Source: Allolobophora icterica (lineage: Eukaryota > Annelida > Clitellata > Crassiclitellata > Lumbricidae). Taken from it: a DNA stretch of 64,000 nt. Below the pieces are notes generated by a model. It was not told where the DNA came from. It made no database searches and was given only the letters and a program-made list of their open reading frames with translations. Positions within the stretch are counted from its first letter, which is position 1. Each line of letters starts with the position of its first letter. The stretch lies in the NCBI GenBank assembly GCA_963556255.1, contig OY744613.1, positions 35,263,055 to 35,327,054 on the forward strand. Direction: 5' to 3'. Shown here piece by piece: positions 45,791 to 55,707 of this stretch. The position numbers and the translations under genes are program-made.

Positions 45791-46294
45791 ATAAAAATTT
45801 ATCACAGCACATGTCACATTTGTTCAATAATAAAAAAAAATCATAAATAATTATGAATTACAATTCACTTCCTGCTCAAACAGCCTTTCACAACTGCACA
45901 TTTTGTGTATCGCTGCACGTTAAAACAAGCCCTGCTGACTCCCAAAGAATACAGAAAACGTATGTATACAGCGAAAGAATACCGACATCGTACTGCGAAA
46001 AGCACCTGATCAGTATGGGCTTTAGAAGAACACAGGGCACACGCAAGAAGGAAAGAGAACCACAGTTGGTGGCCGACTCAACATTTAGGCAATTTAGTGC
46101 CAACCGTGTTAGTTTTAGTTAGCCGTGTTACTACGGTGTTAGTAAGATTCAAACTTAGAATCCAACTGAGTGAAGGGAAGCTCACAGGGTGAATGCACCG
46201 GCCAGCTGCATAGCCAAAGTGTAGGTCTACATCGAAATGTTTTTAAAATGAGTAAAAATTGGAAATAAAACATACAATGTCAGCACACTACAGT
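45791..46294. other. no recognised feature
   Basis: Unassigned; abuts the LTR element's left target duplication CTAC (46295-46298). Confidence 0.5.
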
Positions 46295-46976
46295 CTACTG
46301 TGGCGGTCAAGGTTACCGTGCGTATGTGGGAAGATTTATTTTATGCGAATAGCATCGTTTTCTTTCAGTTTACATGCGAAGGGAACAGCATCGTTTCTCT
46401 TAATTTTACATGCGAAGGCCCAGCATCGATCATTTAATTTTTATTTAATTTCAATAGGCAACTGGCCGGCAACGACCGTGGCAGGGAAGCCCGATCGACG
46501 GTCTGAAGCCAGCGCATAGCGAGCAGACGCGCTCATTCGGGATGCATAGAGCCTGCCTCACGGTGTGCTGCTTTATACGTGAAGAGTTGGTTCGACTCTT
46601 CATACATAGCAATACTGTTAAACAGCGTTGTTGGTTAGCGACTCAGTTACCGATTCAAATATACTGCACTCAGTGTGGTAGGCGAGTGATTTTGGTTACG
46701 ACAGAGTCAGAGTTCGAGTTTCCGGTTAGTACAAATATATTTACGGACGAAAGGGGCGTCCGAATAATATAATCAGGCGATCCCGAGTACAGCTAAAGAA
46801 GTTCACTGTTGGGAGACGGGCCGACAGCGCCGATCCGGCGGGTTGGATCCCTCAGTTGATCGCGAAACGGTCTAGATCCCGATTGTGGGAAATCTACGGC
46901 TGAGTAATACTCGGGGAAGGATACCGTTGATATACAGGAAAACCAATTCAGTGTGAGATCGAAAACCAGGGTGAAT

Positions 46977-47480
46977 TTGGCGACGGGCAGGAAAGTCCCT
47001 CTTGGGTTTTGAAGAACTCCGCGATCGGAGCTTGTCCGGTAACCCATGAGAGTAAAGGTGACCTTCTTAAGGTAGCCATTTTCTGGAATTCTGAAATCCT
47101 TGAAACCAAGAGTAAATTTGGCGTCGGGCAAGGAAATCCCTCTTGGAGTTCGAAGAACTCCAAGATCTGACAGTGTTTGGTTTTATCCACTGAGACGAGT
47201 TTTACGCGATTTCGGCGTACTCGACACAAGGGAAGTTCTACGCACTTTCGGCGTACTCGGCCGGGAGAGTTTTACGCGACTTCGGCGTCTTCGGCTGGGA
47301 GAGTTTTACGCGACTTCGGCACTCGGTGAAGTGACCGTCGGGATACCTGAAAAAAACCAATTTAGTACAAAAACGATAATAAGGGTAAATTTGGCGACAG
47401 GCAGGAAATTCCCTCTTGGGTTTTGAAGAACTCCGCGATCGAAGCTTGTCCGGTTACCTGTGGGAGTAAGTGTGACCCTC
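46977..47480 (+). repeat. three diverged copies of a roughly 60-90-bp LTR-internal repeat
   Basis: Copies near 46977-47064, 47119-47175 and 47392-47480 share GGCGACGGGCAGGAAA, TCCCTCTTGGGTTTTGAAG and AACTCCGCGATCG. The middle copy is the most diverged. The same set lies in the 3' LTR. Confidence 0.9.
47195..47335 (+). repeat. four tandem units of about 34 bp in the LTR
   Basis: Units share GAGAGTTTTACGCGACTTCGGCGTaCTCGG-type sequence (for example GAGTTTTACGCGATTTCGGC). They are repeated in the 3' LTR at about 54370-54510. A promoter/enhancer role is possible but unproven. Confidence 0.85.
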
Positions 47481-47965
47481 GTTAGGGAACCAAAATTCGG
47501 AAATTCTTGGGAACAAAATTCAGGACATTCTGGTAACCTTACGGGGTCGGCGTTACATTTGGATTGTGACACTTGGATGGCTGACACGCCGGTGGAGCGT
47601 TGGAGGGGCTCCATCGCCCGGTAACTAAAAATAGTTCCTGGGAAAGACCACTGTTACCGAAAGACCGCAGTACGGGAAAAGACCGCCCGACAACTGATTA
47701 CAGTGCGGTAAGACCAGGAAAACGATAGAGTCAGGAAAATCTTGTATTCAAACCAATCGTTATTCAGAGCAAATAACTTGGTGATCGAAACACGTAGCTC
47801 CGAGAACTGACCGAAGTGCGAAGTAGGGCCCACCTCGTGCGCCGGTCGGAACACAGTTCTGCGTGCGGTTAGGGAGGTTTTAGACCTAGAACCTGTCCTA
47901 TCAGAAGAGAGTGTCGTGAGACCAGTATACCGCGTTAATATTACACGTGTATATATTATCGCAGG

Positions 47966-49030
47966 ATGTTCGCGTGTTTGAGACGGCACGACGTGACGAC
48001 TCGTCAGATGTACACCTTGTCCTCTCGGACAAGAGAACGTTCAGAGTTTTCCCCTATTGACGATAACTCGAGAGTCATGAGATGCAGAATGGTACGTGAG
48101 GGTTCGGTTAAGGTGGAGAAAAAGAGAAAGTCGTTGACTAAGAGATCTCACAGGAAGCTGAGGACTCCTGCCGGCAAGAGAGCGAACCCTGTTCTAAAGG
48201 ACGGCCATCCTGAGGACGAGGACGTTGCCCACCCGGCGACCGCGGCAGTGGCAGAGTCCGAAAGTGAGATGGAGCTTGACAGCGACACTGTTCGCAAACA
48301 AGCGATACCCTCGGGACCTCCTCTTGGAGAAATGGGCACTGAGAGCGGAGATAGGGAACCGCTCGTCTACAGCAGAAGTAGACAGGATAGTGACCCGGGT
48401 GACTCCAGAAGGTCAGTTGGCTGGAGCCGAACCCAGCCCGACGACGAAGCAGCGTCTCGGGTAAGACCGACACAAATTGGTACCACGTCTGATGAAGGGT
48501 TAGTTGATCTCGAGCGACGAACGTCACAAACTGGTACCAGAAGTGGGGTTCTAGCGTTTTCTTGTCACAGAACCAGGCAAGGTCAGGAAGATACCGAGGA
48601 CGAGTCGGATGAAGTGCCCCATAGTGAGCACGGAGGCGCGCGTCCAAAGTTACGTAAACGGAAAAGCAAACGAAGGTTGCTTGATGAAACGGGTGCACCT
48701 GACGAAACCAGTGCATTTGAAACGGAAGCTGGAACCCGCAGTGGGCGTGAAAGAGGTTTCCATGAGGATAACGGATGGTTGATAACCGTTCCAAAGACTA
48801 CTGAGGTAGTACGGAACGATGTGAATAACGAGACATTCACACACTGGCGAGAGACCGTTGGTGAGAGTAGGTTTGACAGGTCCAAACCACTCGTCGACAA
48901 TAGATCGGGGAACCTTGTGCAGGTTCAAGTACCTAGTATTGTACGGGGCAGGCAACCTGTACAGTTGAGACAGGCTTGTGATAGGCCAAGAGACATTGAG
49001 ACAGGCCTGAAACCGCGGGTGACGCCGTAG
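47966..49030 (+). CDS. basic N-terminal ORF of the LTR element, starting inside the LTR
   Basis: Encodes 354 residues, rich in Arg, Lys, Asp, Glu and Ser, with no domain I recognise. The first 188 or so codons lie in the 5' LTR; the frame then runs through the primer-binding site into the interior. It ends with TAG at 49028-49030, where the Gag frame takes over in a different phase. Starting Gag inside the LTR has a precedent in yeast Ty1. Whether ORF1 and the next ORF are joined by frameshifting or by an original single frame cannot be told here. The 3' LTR carries the same start (55141), running into flanking DNA. Confidence 0.7.
   Translation: MFACLRRHDVTTRQMYTLSSRTRERSEFSPIDDNSRVMRCRMVREGSVKVEKKRKSLTKRSHRKLRTPAGKRANPVLKDGHPEDEDVAHPATAAVAESESEMELDSDTVRKQAIPSGPPLGEMGTESGDREPLVYSRSRQDSDPGDSRRSVGWSRTQPDDEAASRVRPTQIGTTSDEGLVDLERRTSQTGTRSGVLAFSCHRTRQGQEDTEDESDEVPHSEHGGARPKLRKRKSKRRLLDETGAPDETSAFETEAGTRSGRERGFHEDNGWLITVPKTTEVVRNDVNNETFTHWRETVGESRFDRSKPLVDNRSGNLVQVQVPSIVRGRQPVQLRQACDRPRDIETGLKPRVTP
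48532..48550 (+). other. primer-binding site (tRNA primer)
   Basis: TGGTACCAGAAGTGGGGTT begins 3 bp after the LTR. It starts with the TGG that pairs with a tRNA CCA end. The tRNA identity is not assigned. Confidence 0.8.
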
Positions 49031-49098
49031 TGCAGAAAACGAGTGGTGACATCGTGGCGCATCAGCGAAACGAAGGCAATCGAGTACCGTTGACCAAC

Positions 49099-51795
49099 AT
49101 GGAAGAAGGTCGCCCAAGACCTGTGACAGATGAGGTAGATTGGCAAGCGGAGATGTCTTACCTGCGACAGAGTGTGGCAATGATGAGTTCGAAACTTGAA
49201 GAACTGTCTGTTCCTGCTGCTCAGCATGCGAAGTCTTACCGACGCGAGACATCGGGGAAGCCTACGGGCCCAGGGTACCAGATGGATCGCCGAGGGAAGC
49301 TGCAGATCGAAGAGCCGGCACGGAGCCGAGGTAACACAGAGACACGCGAGGAAGTTTCGCTTTCGGAAACTTCGGAAAAGTTACGTAGCCGCTATCTTCC
49401 CGAGGACAGCGGGAGAGAGTCACACGGAAAAACGGCAAGGCAATCGAGTCGACAACGTCTGTTGACAAGAGGAAGAGTTGAGGCGAAATTACGTTCGTCA
49501 GTGAGTTCTTCGGATTCAGACACCGATAGTGTTGGTCCAGAAGAGGCCATGAGAACCGGAGTCTTTGACAGGAAAAACCTCCGCCAACGAGGAAGACACG
49601 AGAGTTATGAGAAAACTGAAAGGGAGACGTATGGTAAGGAACGTCTACCAGAGTACGAGAGACGCGGTTTAAAACAGGCACTTGATAGAGAAACCGAGAG
49701 AGAATCGAACATGGGAAGAGACAGAGATCATTTGGCCTGGGATGAGACCCACGAGCGGTACTCTAAAGGGCACAAACCAGATTCGAGAAGTCGTAATTGT
49801 CTTAGGTACGACGAATCTGACAGACCGCCAGAGTCAGGAAAAAGAGATATTCGCGAAGAAGACAGAAGAGTTACGTTCGTCAACGGAAACTCTCAGAGCT
49901 CTCGCAATAAATATAAACGATCGGAGTCCAAAGACTACGCAGGTGGTGAGCCTCGTAGAAAAGGTCAGAGACAGGCTGAGTACATCTCTGATGAAGACAG
50001 TGCAACGTCAGGCGACCGAGAGAGGACTACGATGTATTCTAAGTGGCGTACAGGGAAGACGTTGGGTACTCTGAGGGGACAGAGTCGGCACCGGTCAGTG
50101 GTGAGGACAGACGAGGAAAACGATTCCAGGAGTAACGATGGGGACAACCGGAGAGGAAATCCCAAGAAGAGTGTCGGAAGGTCACTTGTTACACGGACAA
50201 GAGGCGAAGACCGATCGGATCGCGGTATACGAATCAAGCTAGAGAAGTACGACGGCAAGTCAGCGATCGCAGCCTTTCTAGCAAAGTTCGAAGTTTGTGC
50301 ACGGTGCAACCGGTGGAGTGATCAGGAAAAAGCAGACCAGTTAATGTGTGCCCTAACGGGTCCCGCTTCGCAGCTGTTGTGGGACATGGGTGCACAGAGG
50401 GACGTGTCTTGGCGAGAACTTGTTGAGCGGCTTAAGGCCCGGTACGGGTCTGATGACCAAACTAGCCTATATCGGATGAAACTTCGCACTTACCGGCAGG
50501 CTCACGGAGAAACGCTGAGTAGTGTAGTGCAGGAAGTACGAAGGCTAATGGCTTTGGCATACCCAGGACCAACAAGTGATATCGTCGAGACGGTCGCTTG
50601 TGACGCTTTCATTGATGCACTGGCAAACCAAGATTTGGGGCAGAAGGTGCGCGAGCGAGAACCAGTTAACCTCGAAGCGGCGTATAAACATGCGGTGAGG
50701 TTGGATGCCTATGGTCGATCTTCGACACAAGGTGGTGATTTAGACCGGAGACACGCGAGAGTTAAAGTTACCATGGAAGACCGAAAAGACTCGAGCACTG
50801 AGGGGCAACAGTCTCGTCGTCTAGAAGATCTCGAGCGAAAGATTAAAAATCTTTCAAGAGAACTTGATCGAGTGACAATAAATCAGAATTTGGGCATCGT
50901 TCCGAGAAAACCTCATGAAAGGGAGAACAGTTCTGATCTAGCGGTGGGAGATCAGAGGACAATCGAACCGAATGTGGGGTGGCGACGGATTTATCCGCCC
51001 ACACGGTTGCGTAACCCGGATATCGAATGCTACTTGTGCAAACGAAAAGTACACATGAAGCGATATTGTCCTCAGAGAAACGCTGAGACGAATGGTGCAA
51101 CCGGTACCAGTGAACCTACAAAGGCTGAACCGATACAAGAGGAAACCCAAAACCGACTGGTCAAAGGCAGTAGGGTGGCCTACGTGGTTGCGAGACTGGC
51201 AGGAAAACGTATACACTGTCTACTTGATTCTGGAAGTGAAATGTCACTTGTGCCACGACGTTTCGTGCTAGACGCTGTGCTAGTACCGTCAGAACAGCGA
51301 CTCCTAGCCGTTAATGGAAGTCAGATTAAGGTGGATGGTGAAACTAACCTTAAGATTCGGATCGGAAAGCAGGTGTACCCTGTACCCTGTCTAGTTACAG
51401 ACCAAGTGACAGAAGTGATCTTGGGGTTATCTTGGCTGGAAGCCAATCAGGCAAGATGGGACTTCGCAAGTCGATGCGTTTTCCTTGGGAGCGAGAAGAT
51501 CCCTCTGAAAGAGGTCGTTACCGAGTCCATATGCCGGAGGGTTATTGTGCAAGAGGACATAATAGTTCCTCCAAGGAGCGAAGTTGACGTTCCAGCTTGG
51601 GTAGTATACCCGCATTTCCAAAAAGATAACGAAGATTGGACGACCATTCCAATGGAATTATCAAAAGATTTGATAATCGGACGTACGTTGGTGACAGGAA
51701 GAGACACGGAAGTGTGGATCAGGATGTTGAATGTTGGAGACAGAGATTCGCTAGTCAAGAAACGGACTGAATGTCCGCTGGAGCGAGGAACGTAG
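49099..51795 (+). CDS. gag-pr: Gag and aspartic protease polyprotein of the LTR element
   Basis: The frame is open from at least 49030; the first ATG is 49099. The N-terminal 370 residues or so are charged and low complexity. Numbering from 49030, a retrotransposon Gag domain spans about 395-570 (KLEKYDGKSAIAAFLAKFEV, ALTGPASQLLWDM, LKARYG). A CX2CX4HX4C zinc knuckle begins at Cys 667 (CYLCKRKVHMKRYC) with Val where Gly usually precedes His. A retropepsin-like domain has LLDSGSE with catalytic Asp 733 and the later VILGLSWLEANQ. The frame ends at TAG 51793-51795, just before RT would begin. In the family, Gag forms the particle and protease matures it. The frame is intact for about 900 codons despite the loss of RT. 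Confidence 0.93.
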   Translation: MEEGRPRPVTDEVDWQAEMSYLRQSVAMMSSKLEELSVPAAQHAKSYRRETSGKPTGPGYQMDRRGKLQIEEPARSRGNTETREEVSLSETSEKLRSRYLPEDSGRESHGKTARQSSRQRLLTRGRVEAKLRSSVSSSDSDTDSVGPEEAMRTGVFDRKNLRQRGRHESYEKTERETYGKERLPEYERRGLKQALDRETERESNMGRDRDHLAWDETHERYSKGHKPDSRSRNCLRYDESDRPPESGKRDIREEDRRVTFVNGNSQSSRNKYKRSESKDYAGGEPRRKGQRQAEYISDEDSATSGDRERTTMYSKWRTGKTLGTLRGQSRHRSVVRTDEENDSRSNDGDNRRGNPKKSVGRSLVTRTRGEDRSDRGIRIKLEKYDGKSAIAAFLAKFEVCARCNRWSDQEKADQLMCALTGPASQLLWDMGAQRDVSWRELVERLKARYGSDDQTSLYRMKLRTYRQAHGETLSSVVQEVRRLMALAYPGPTSDIVETVACDAFIDALANQDLGQKVREREPVNLEAAYKHAVRLDAYGRSSTQGGDLDRRHARVKVTMEDRKDSSTEGQQSRRLEDLERKIKNLSRELDRVTINQNLGIVPRKPHERENSSDLAVGDQRTIEPNVGWRRIYPPTRLRNPDIECYLCKRKVHMKRYCPQRNAETNGATGTSEPTKAEPIQEETQNRLVKGSRVAYVVARLAGKRIHCLLDSGSEMSLVPRRFVLDAVLVPSEQRLLAVNGSQIKVDGETNLKIRIGKQVYPVPCLVTDQVTEVILGLSWLEANQARWDFASRCVFLGSEKIPLKEVVTESICRRVIVQEDIIVPPRSEVDVPAWVVYPHFQKDNEDWTTIPMELSKDLIIGRTLVTGRDTEVWIRMLNVGDRDSLVKKRTECPLERGT

Positions 51796-51799
51796 TCGA

Positions 51800-52495
51800 T
51801 GTGACAGTTAATCGAGCCAGAACGGAATTGTATGATGAGCCTTACCGAAGCGAAAATCCGGAGAAGCCTATGGGCCCAGGTTATCCGGAGGAACGCCGAG
51901 GAAATCAGCAAAGTACGATTGACCGGTTTGGATCGAAGATTAGTACAACGGCCAGTGTGGCGGAGCAGACGCTCAACCCACTTGCCGAACAGACCCTAAA
52001 ACGACTATGGGAAGAAGTGCCAGCAGACATTTCGGAAGAAGAGCGAATCAGGTTACGAAAACTTGTGCTAACGTACAGCGCAACGTTTTCCCTTAACGAA
52101 AGTGATAACGGATTCACTTCGGTGATCCAACACGAGATCGATACGGGACAAGAGAAACCAGTTCGGCAACCTTTGACACCGGCCCATTCTTGGTTATTCA
52201 AGTGCTCAGTCCGTGTCTGTACCGGATTCAGAAGAGTCCGAAATCCACGCTAATGGTTGTGCACGTGGATAAATTGAAGCCGTTTTACGGTAAACCTCCG
52301 AGTACCTGGTTACCGGAGAGGGACAGAAATCTTGAGTTACCTACAGTAGACTGGCCAGTCCTGGCTCAAGATCCTAATGCAGAACATGAGCCAGAGGAAC
52401 CTTCAGAGAATCCAGACGAGACCGCTGATCCAGAATTGCCACCTGGACGACGGACGAGACGAAGACCTCGCTTGGATGGATGACTACGACTGTAG
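51800..52495 (+). pseudogene. remnant pol: RT N-terminus fused to integrase C-terminus
   Basis: 51940-52180 reads LWEEVPADISEEERIRLRKL and VIQHEIDTGQEKPVRQPL, the usual lead-in to Ty3/Gypsy RT. Near 52185-52190 it jumps, in another frame, to YRIQKSPKSTLMVVHVDKLK, the end of integrase, followed by an acidic/proline tail. RT catalytic blocks, RNase H and the integrase core are absent. Confidence 0.88.
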
Positions 52496-52549
52496 AAGTC
52501 CTTGTTAGTGACCTTCTGAAGCAGACGTGTATCTAGGACCAACTAGATA

Positions 52550-52813
52550 AACGCTTAATTGCGTTGGTTTCATTGACTATTCGAGACTCATGTTTCAGTT
52601 GCCCTTTTGATGAGAGTATTTCTTTTGAGCGGTATCTGGGAGCATACAGTACCTGTGCTACCAGAAACGCTTAATTGCGTTGGTTTTACAGATTGTCAGT
52701 GAATGACTGTTTAAGTTTCCTTTTGATGATATGTTTTCGGTTAAACATTGGCTTAGTGGTTAGTACTGAAACGAGTAAAGATTCCAGTACTAGAACGCTT
52801 CATTGCGTTGGTT
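52550..52813 (+). repeat. three spaced copies of a hairpin-forming 20-mer in the 3' non-coding region
   Basis: AACGCTTAATTGCGTTGGTT at 52550-52569 and 52666-52685, and the variant AACGCTTCATTGCGTTGGTT at 52794-52813. Each has an AACGC/GCGTT stem with a 6-base loop. The sequence between them is also loosely repeated (TTTCCTTTTGATGA). Confidence 0.88.
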
Positions 52814-53460
52814 CTACAAGCGAACTATGGGAGAACCATGTTTCCGTTTCCTTGTGATGACAGAGTTTCTTTTCGACAGTATAATGCTCGTAACAACGAG
52901 TGTTAAGGAAATTCGGGGCAATGCGATTTCCTTGGTTACCGTTTCATGATACTTTAGTGCGCTACCTTAGTGCGTACTTAGGATAGATCATCATGCGATA
53001 GAAGCATATGTTAGGACTTAGATCATGTGCGTAAATATGATAACTTGTACTAGTTATTTTGCTTTCACGATTTTGAAGTGGTACCGGGTGTGACTGATCG
53101 ACGATGGTTACCAGATCGGGAGACAGTGGGCGACTTTTCTCTCCTTTAGTTCTCCTGGCCCTTGGGGTCCGGTAGAGCCCAGGTTCACGATAGATGGCCT
53201 GTTAAGGTTGGCGATTTGTCAGGTACGACAGGTTGCCAGTAGGGTGGTGGTTCGGATCGAAAGCATCATTAAATAGGCTGTCGCTATCACGGTTCTCATC
53301 GTTGTTTGGCGTACGTGCAGGGTGCCGAGATTGCTGATATACCGCCCTATAACCAAAGGTGCATTTGGTTCCTTGCTCTCTAAGTGGATCTGGGTTGGGG
53401 ATGTTCCTGTCACGTTTGATTAAGGTCCCCGATTTTGGCAGAGATGCTCCGCATCTAAGT

Positions 53461-53473
53461 AAGGTGGGGAGAG
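53461..53473 (+). other. polypurine tract
   Basis: AAGGTGGGGAGAG immediately precedes the 3' LTR (one T interrupts the purine run), the expected plus-strand primer. Confidence 0.85.
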
Positions 53474-55703
53474 TGTGGCGGTCAAGGTTACCGTGCGTAT
53501 GTGGGAAGATTTATTTTATGCGAATAGCATCGTTTTCTTTCAGTTTACATGCGAAGGGAACAGCATCGTTTCTCTTAATTTTACATGCGAAGGCCCAGCA
53601 TCGATCATTTAATTTTTATTTAATTTCAATAGGCAACTGGCCGGCAACGACCGTGGCAGGGAAGCCCGATCGACGGTCTGAAGCCAGCGCATAGCGAGCA
53701 GACGCGCTCATTCGGGATGCATAGAGCCTGCCTCACGGTGTGCTGCTTTATACGTGAAGAGTTGGTTCGACTCTTCATACATAGCAATACTGTTAAACAG
53801 CGTTGTTGGTTAGCGACTCAGTTACCGATTCAAATATACTGCACTCAGTGTGGTAGGCGAGTGATTTTGGTTACGACAGAGTCAGAGTTCGAGTTTCCGG
53901 TTAGTACAAATATATTTACGGACGAAAGGGGCGTCCGAATAATATAATCAGGCGATCCCGAGTACAGCTAAAGAAGTTCACTGTTGGGAGACGGGCCGAC
54001 AGCGCCGATCCGGCGGGTTGGATCCCTCAGTTGATCGCGAAACGGTCTAGATCCCGATTGTGGGAAATCTACGGCTGAGTAATACTCGGGGAAGGATACC
54101 GTTGATATACAGGAAAACCAATTCAGTGTGAGATCGAAAACCAGGGTGAATTTGGCGACGGGCAGGAAAGTCCCTCTTGGGTTTTGAAGAACTCCGCGAT
54201 CGGAGCTTGTCCGGTAACCCATGAGAGTAAAGGTGACCTTCTTAAGGTAGCCATTTTCTGGAATTCTGAAATCCTTGAAACCAAGAGTAAATTTGGCGTC
54301 GGGCAAGGAAATCCCTCTTGGAGTTCGAAGAACTCCAAGATCTGACAGTGTTTGGTTTTATCCACTGAGACGAGTTTTACGCGATTTCGGCGTACTCGAC
54401 ACAAGGGAAGTTCTACGCACTTTCGGCGTACTCGGCCGGGAGAGTTTTACGCGACTTCGGCGTCTTCGGCTGGGAGAGTTTTACGCGACTTCGGCACTCG
54501 GTGAAGTGACCGTCGGGATACCTGAAAAAAACCAATTTAGTACAAAAACGATAATAAGGGTAAATTTGGCGACAGGCAGGAAATTCCCTCTTGGGTTTTG
54601 AAGAACTCCGCGATCGAAGCTTGTCCGGTTACCTGTGGGAGTAAGTGTGACCCTCGTTAGGGAACCAAAATTCGGAAATTCTTGGGAACAAAATTCAGGA
54701 CATTCTGGTAACCTTACGGGGTCGGCGTTACATTTGGATTGTGACACTTGGATGGCTGACACGCCGGTGGAGCGTTGGAGGGGCTCCATCGCCCGGTAAC
54801 TAAAAATAGTTACTGGGAAAGACCACTGTTACCGAAAGACCGCAGTACGGGAAAAGACCGCCCGACAACTGATTACAGTGCGGTAAGACCAGGAAAACGA
54901 TAGAGTCAGGAAAATCTTGTATTCAAACCAATCGTTATTCAGAGCAAATAACTTGGTGATCGAAACACGTAGTTCCGAGAACTGACCGAAGTGCGAAGTA
55001 GGGCCCACCTCGTGCGCCGGTCGGAACCCAGTTCTGCGTGCGGTTAGGGAGGTTTTAGACCTAGAACCTGTCCTATCAGAAGAGAGTGTCGTGAGACCAG
55101 TACACCGCGTTAATATTACACGTGCATATATTATCGCAGGATGTTCGCGTGTTTGAGACGGCACGACGTGACGACTCGTCAGATGTACACCTTGTCCTCT
55201 CGGACAGGAGAACGTTCAGAGTTTTCCCCTATTGACGATAACTCGAGAGTCATGAGATGCAGAATGGTACGTGAGGGTTCGGTTAAGGTGGAGAAAAAGA
55301 GGAAGTCTTTGACTAAGAGATCTCACAGGAAGCTGAGGACTCCTGCCGGCAAGAGAGCGAACCCTGTTCTAAAGGACGGCCATCCTGAGGACGAGGACGT
55401 TGCCCACCCGGCGACCGCGGCAGTGGCAGAGTCCGAAAGTGAGATGGAGCTTGACAGCGACACTGTTCGCAAACAAGCGATACCCTCGGGACCTCCTCTT
55501 GGAGAAATGGGCACTGAGAGCGGGGACAGGGAACCGCTCGTCTACAGCAGAAGTAGACAGGATAGTGACCCGGGTGACTCCAGAAGGTCAGTTGGCTGGA
55601 GCCGAACCCAGCCCGACGACGAAGCAGCGTCTCGGGTAAGACCGTCACAAATTGGTACCATGTCTGATGAAGGGTTAGTTGATCTCGAGCGACGAACGTC
55701 ACA
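53474..55703 (+). repeat. 3' LTR
   Basis: 2230 bp, same length as the 5' LTR. All differences I found (about 12) lie in the last 900 bp (54810 onward); the first 1.3 kb reads as identical. The ORF start at 55141 is duplicated here and continues as a chimeric frame to 55908. Confidence 0.95.
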
Positions 55704-55707
55704 CTAC

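Larger units (their letters stand above)
46299..48528 (+). repeat. 5' LTR
   Basis: 2230 bp, TGTG...CACA. Contains two internal repeat sets (see separate entries) and, at its end, the start of the first ORF (47966). Much longer than the few hundred bp usual for Ty3/Gypsy LTRs, though LTRs above 2 kb are known. Confidence 0.95.
46299..55703 (+). mobile_element. Ty3/Gypsy-like LTR retrotransposon, pol-deleted (9405 bp)
   Basis: Two direct LTRs of equal length (2230 bp) start TGTGGCGG and end GTCACA. The 4-bp duplication CTAC flanks the element (46295-46298 and 55704-55707). A primer-binding-site-like sequence lies 3 bp inside the 5' LTR and a polypurine tract abuts the 3' LTR. The interior codes for an N-terminal basic ORF, Gag with a zinc knuckle, and an aspartic protease. 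Only the first residues of RT and the last part of integrase remain, so about 3 kb of catalytic pol has been lost. The copy is non-autonomous. Confidence 0.95.

Noticed and set aside
47654..47989. Reverse-strand ORFs in the LTRs
   Set aside because: Duplicated in both LTRs and antisense to the element, without domains; shadows of the LTR sequence.
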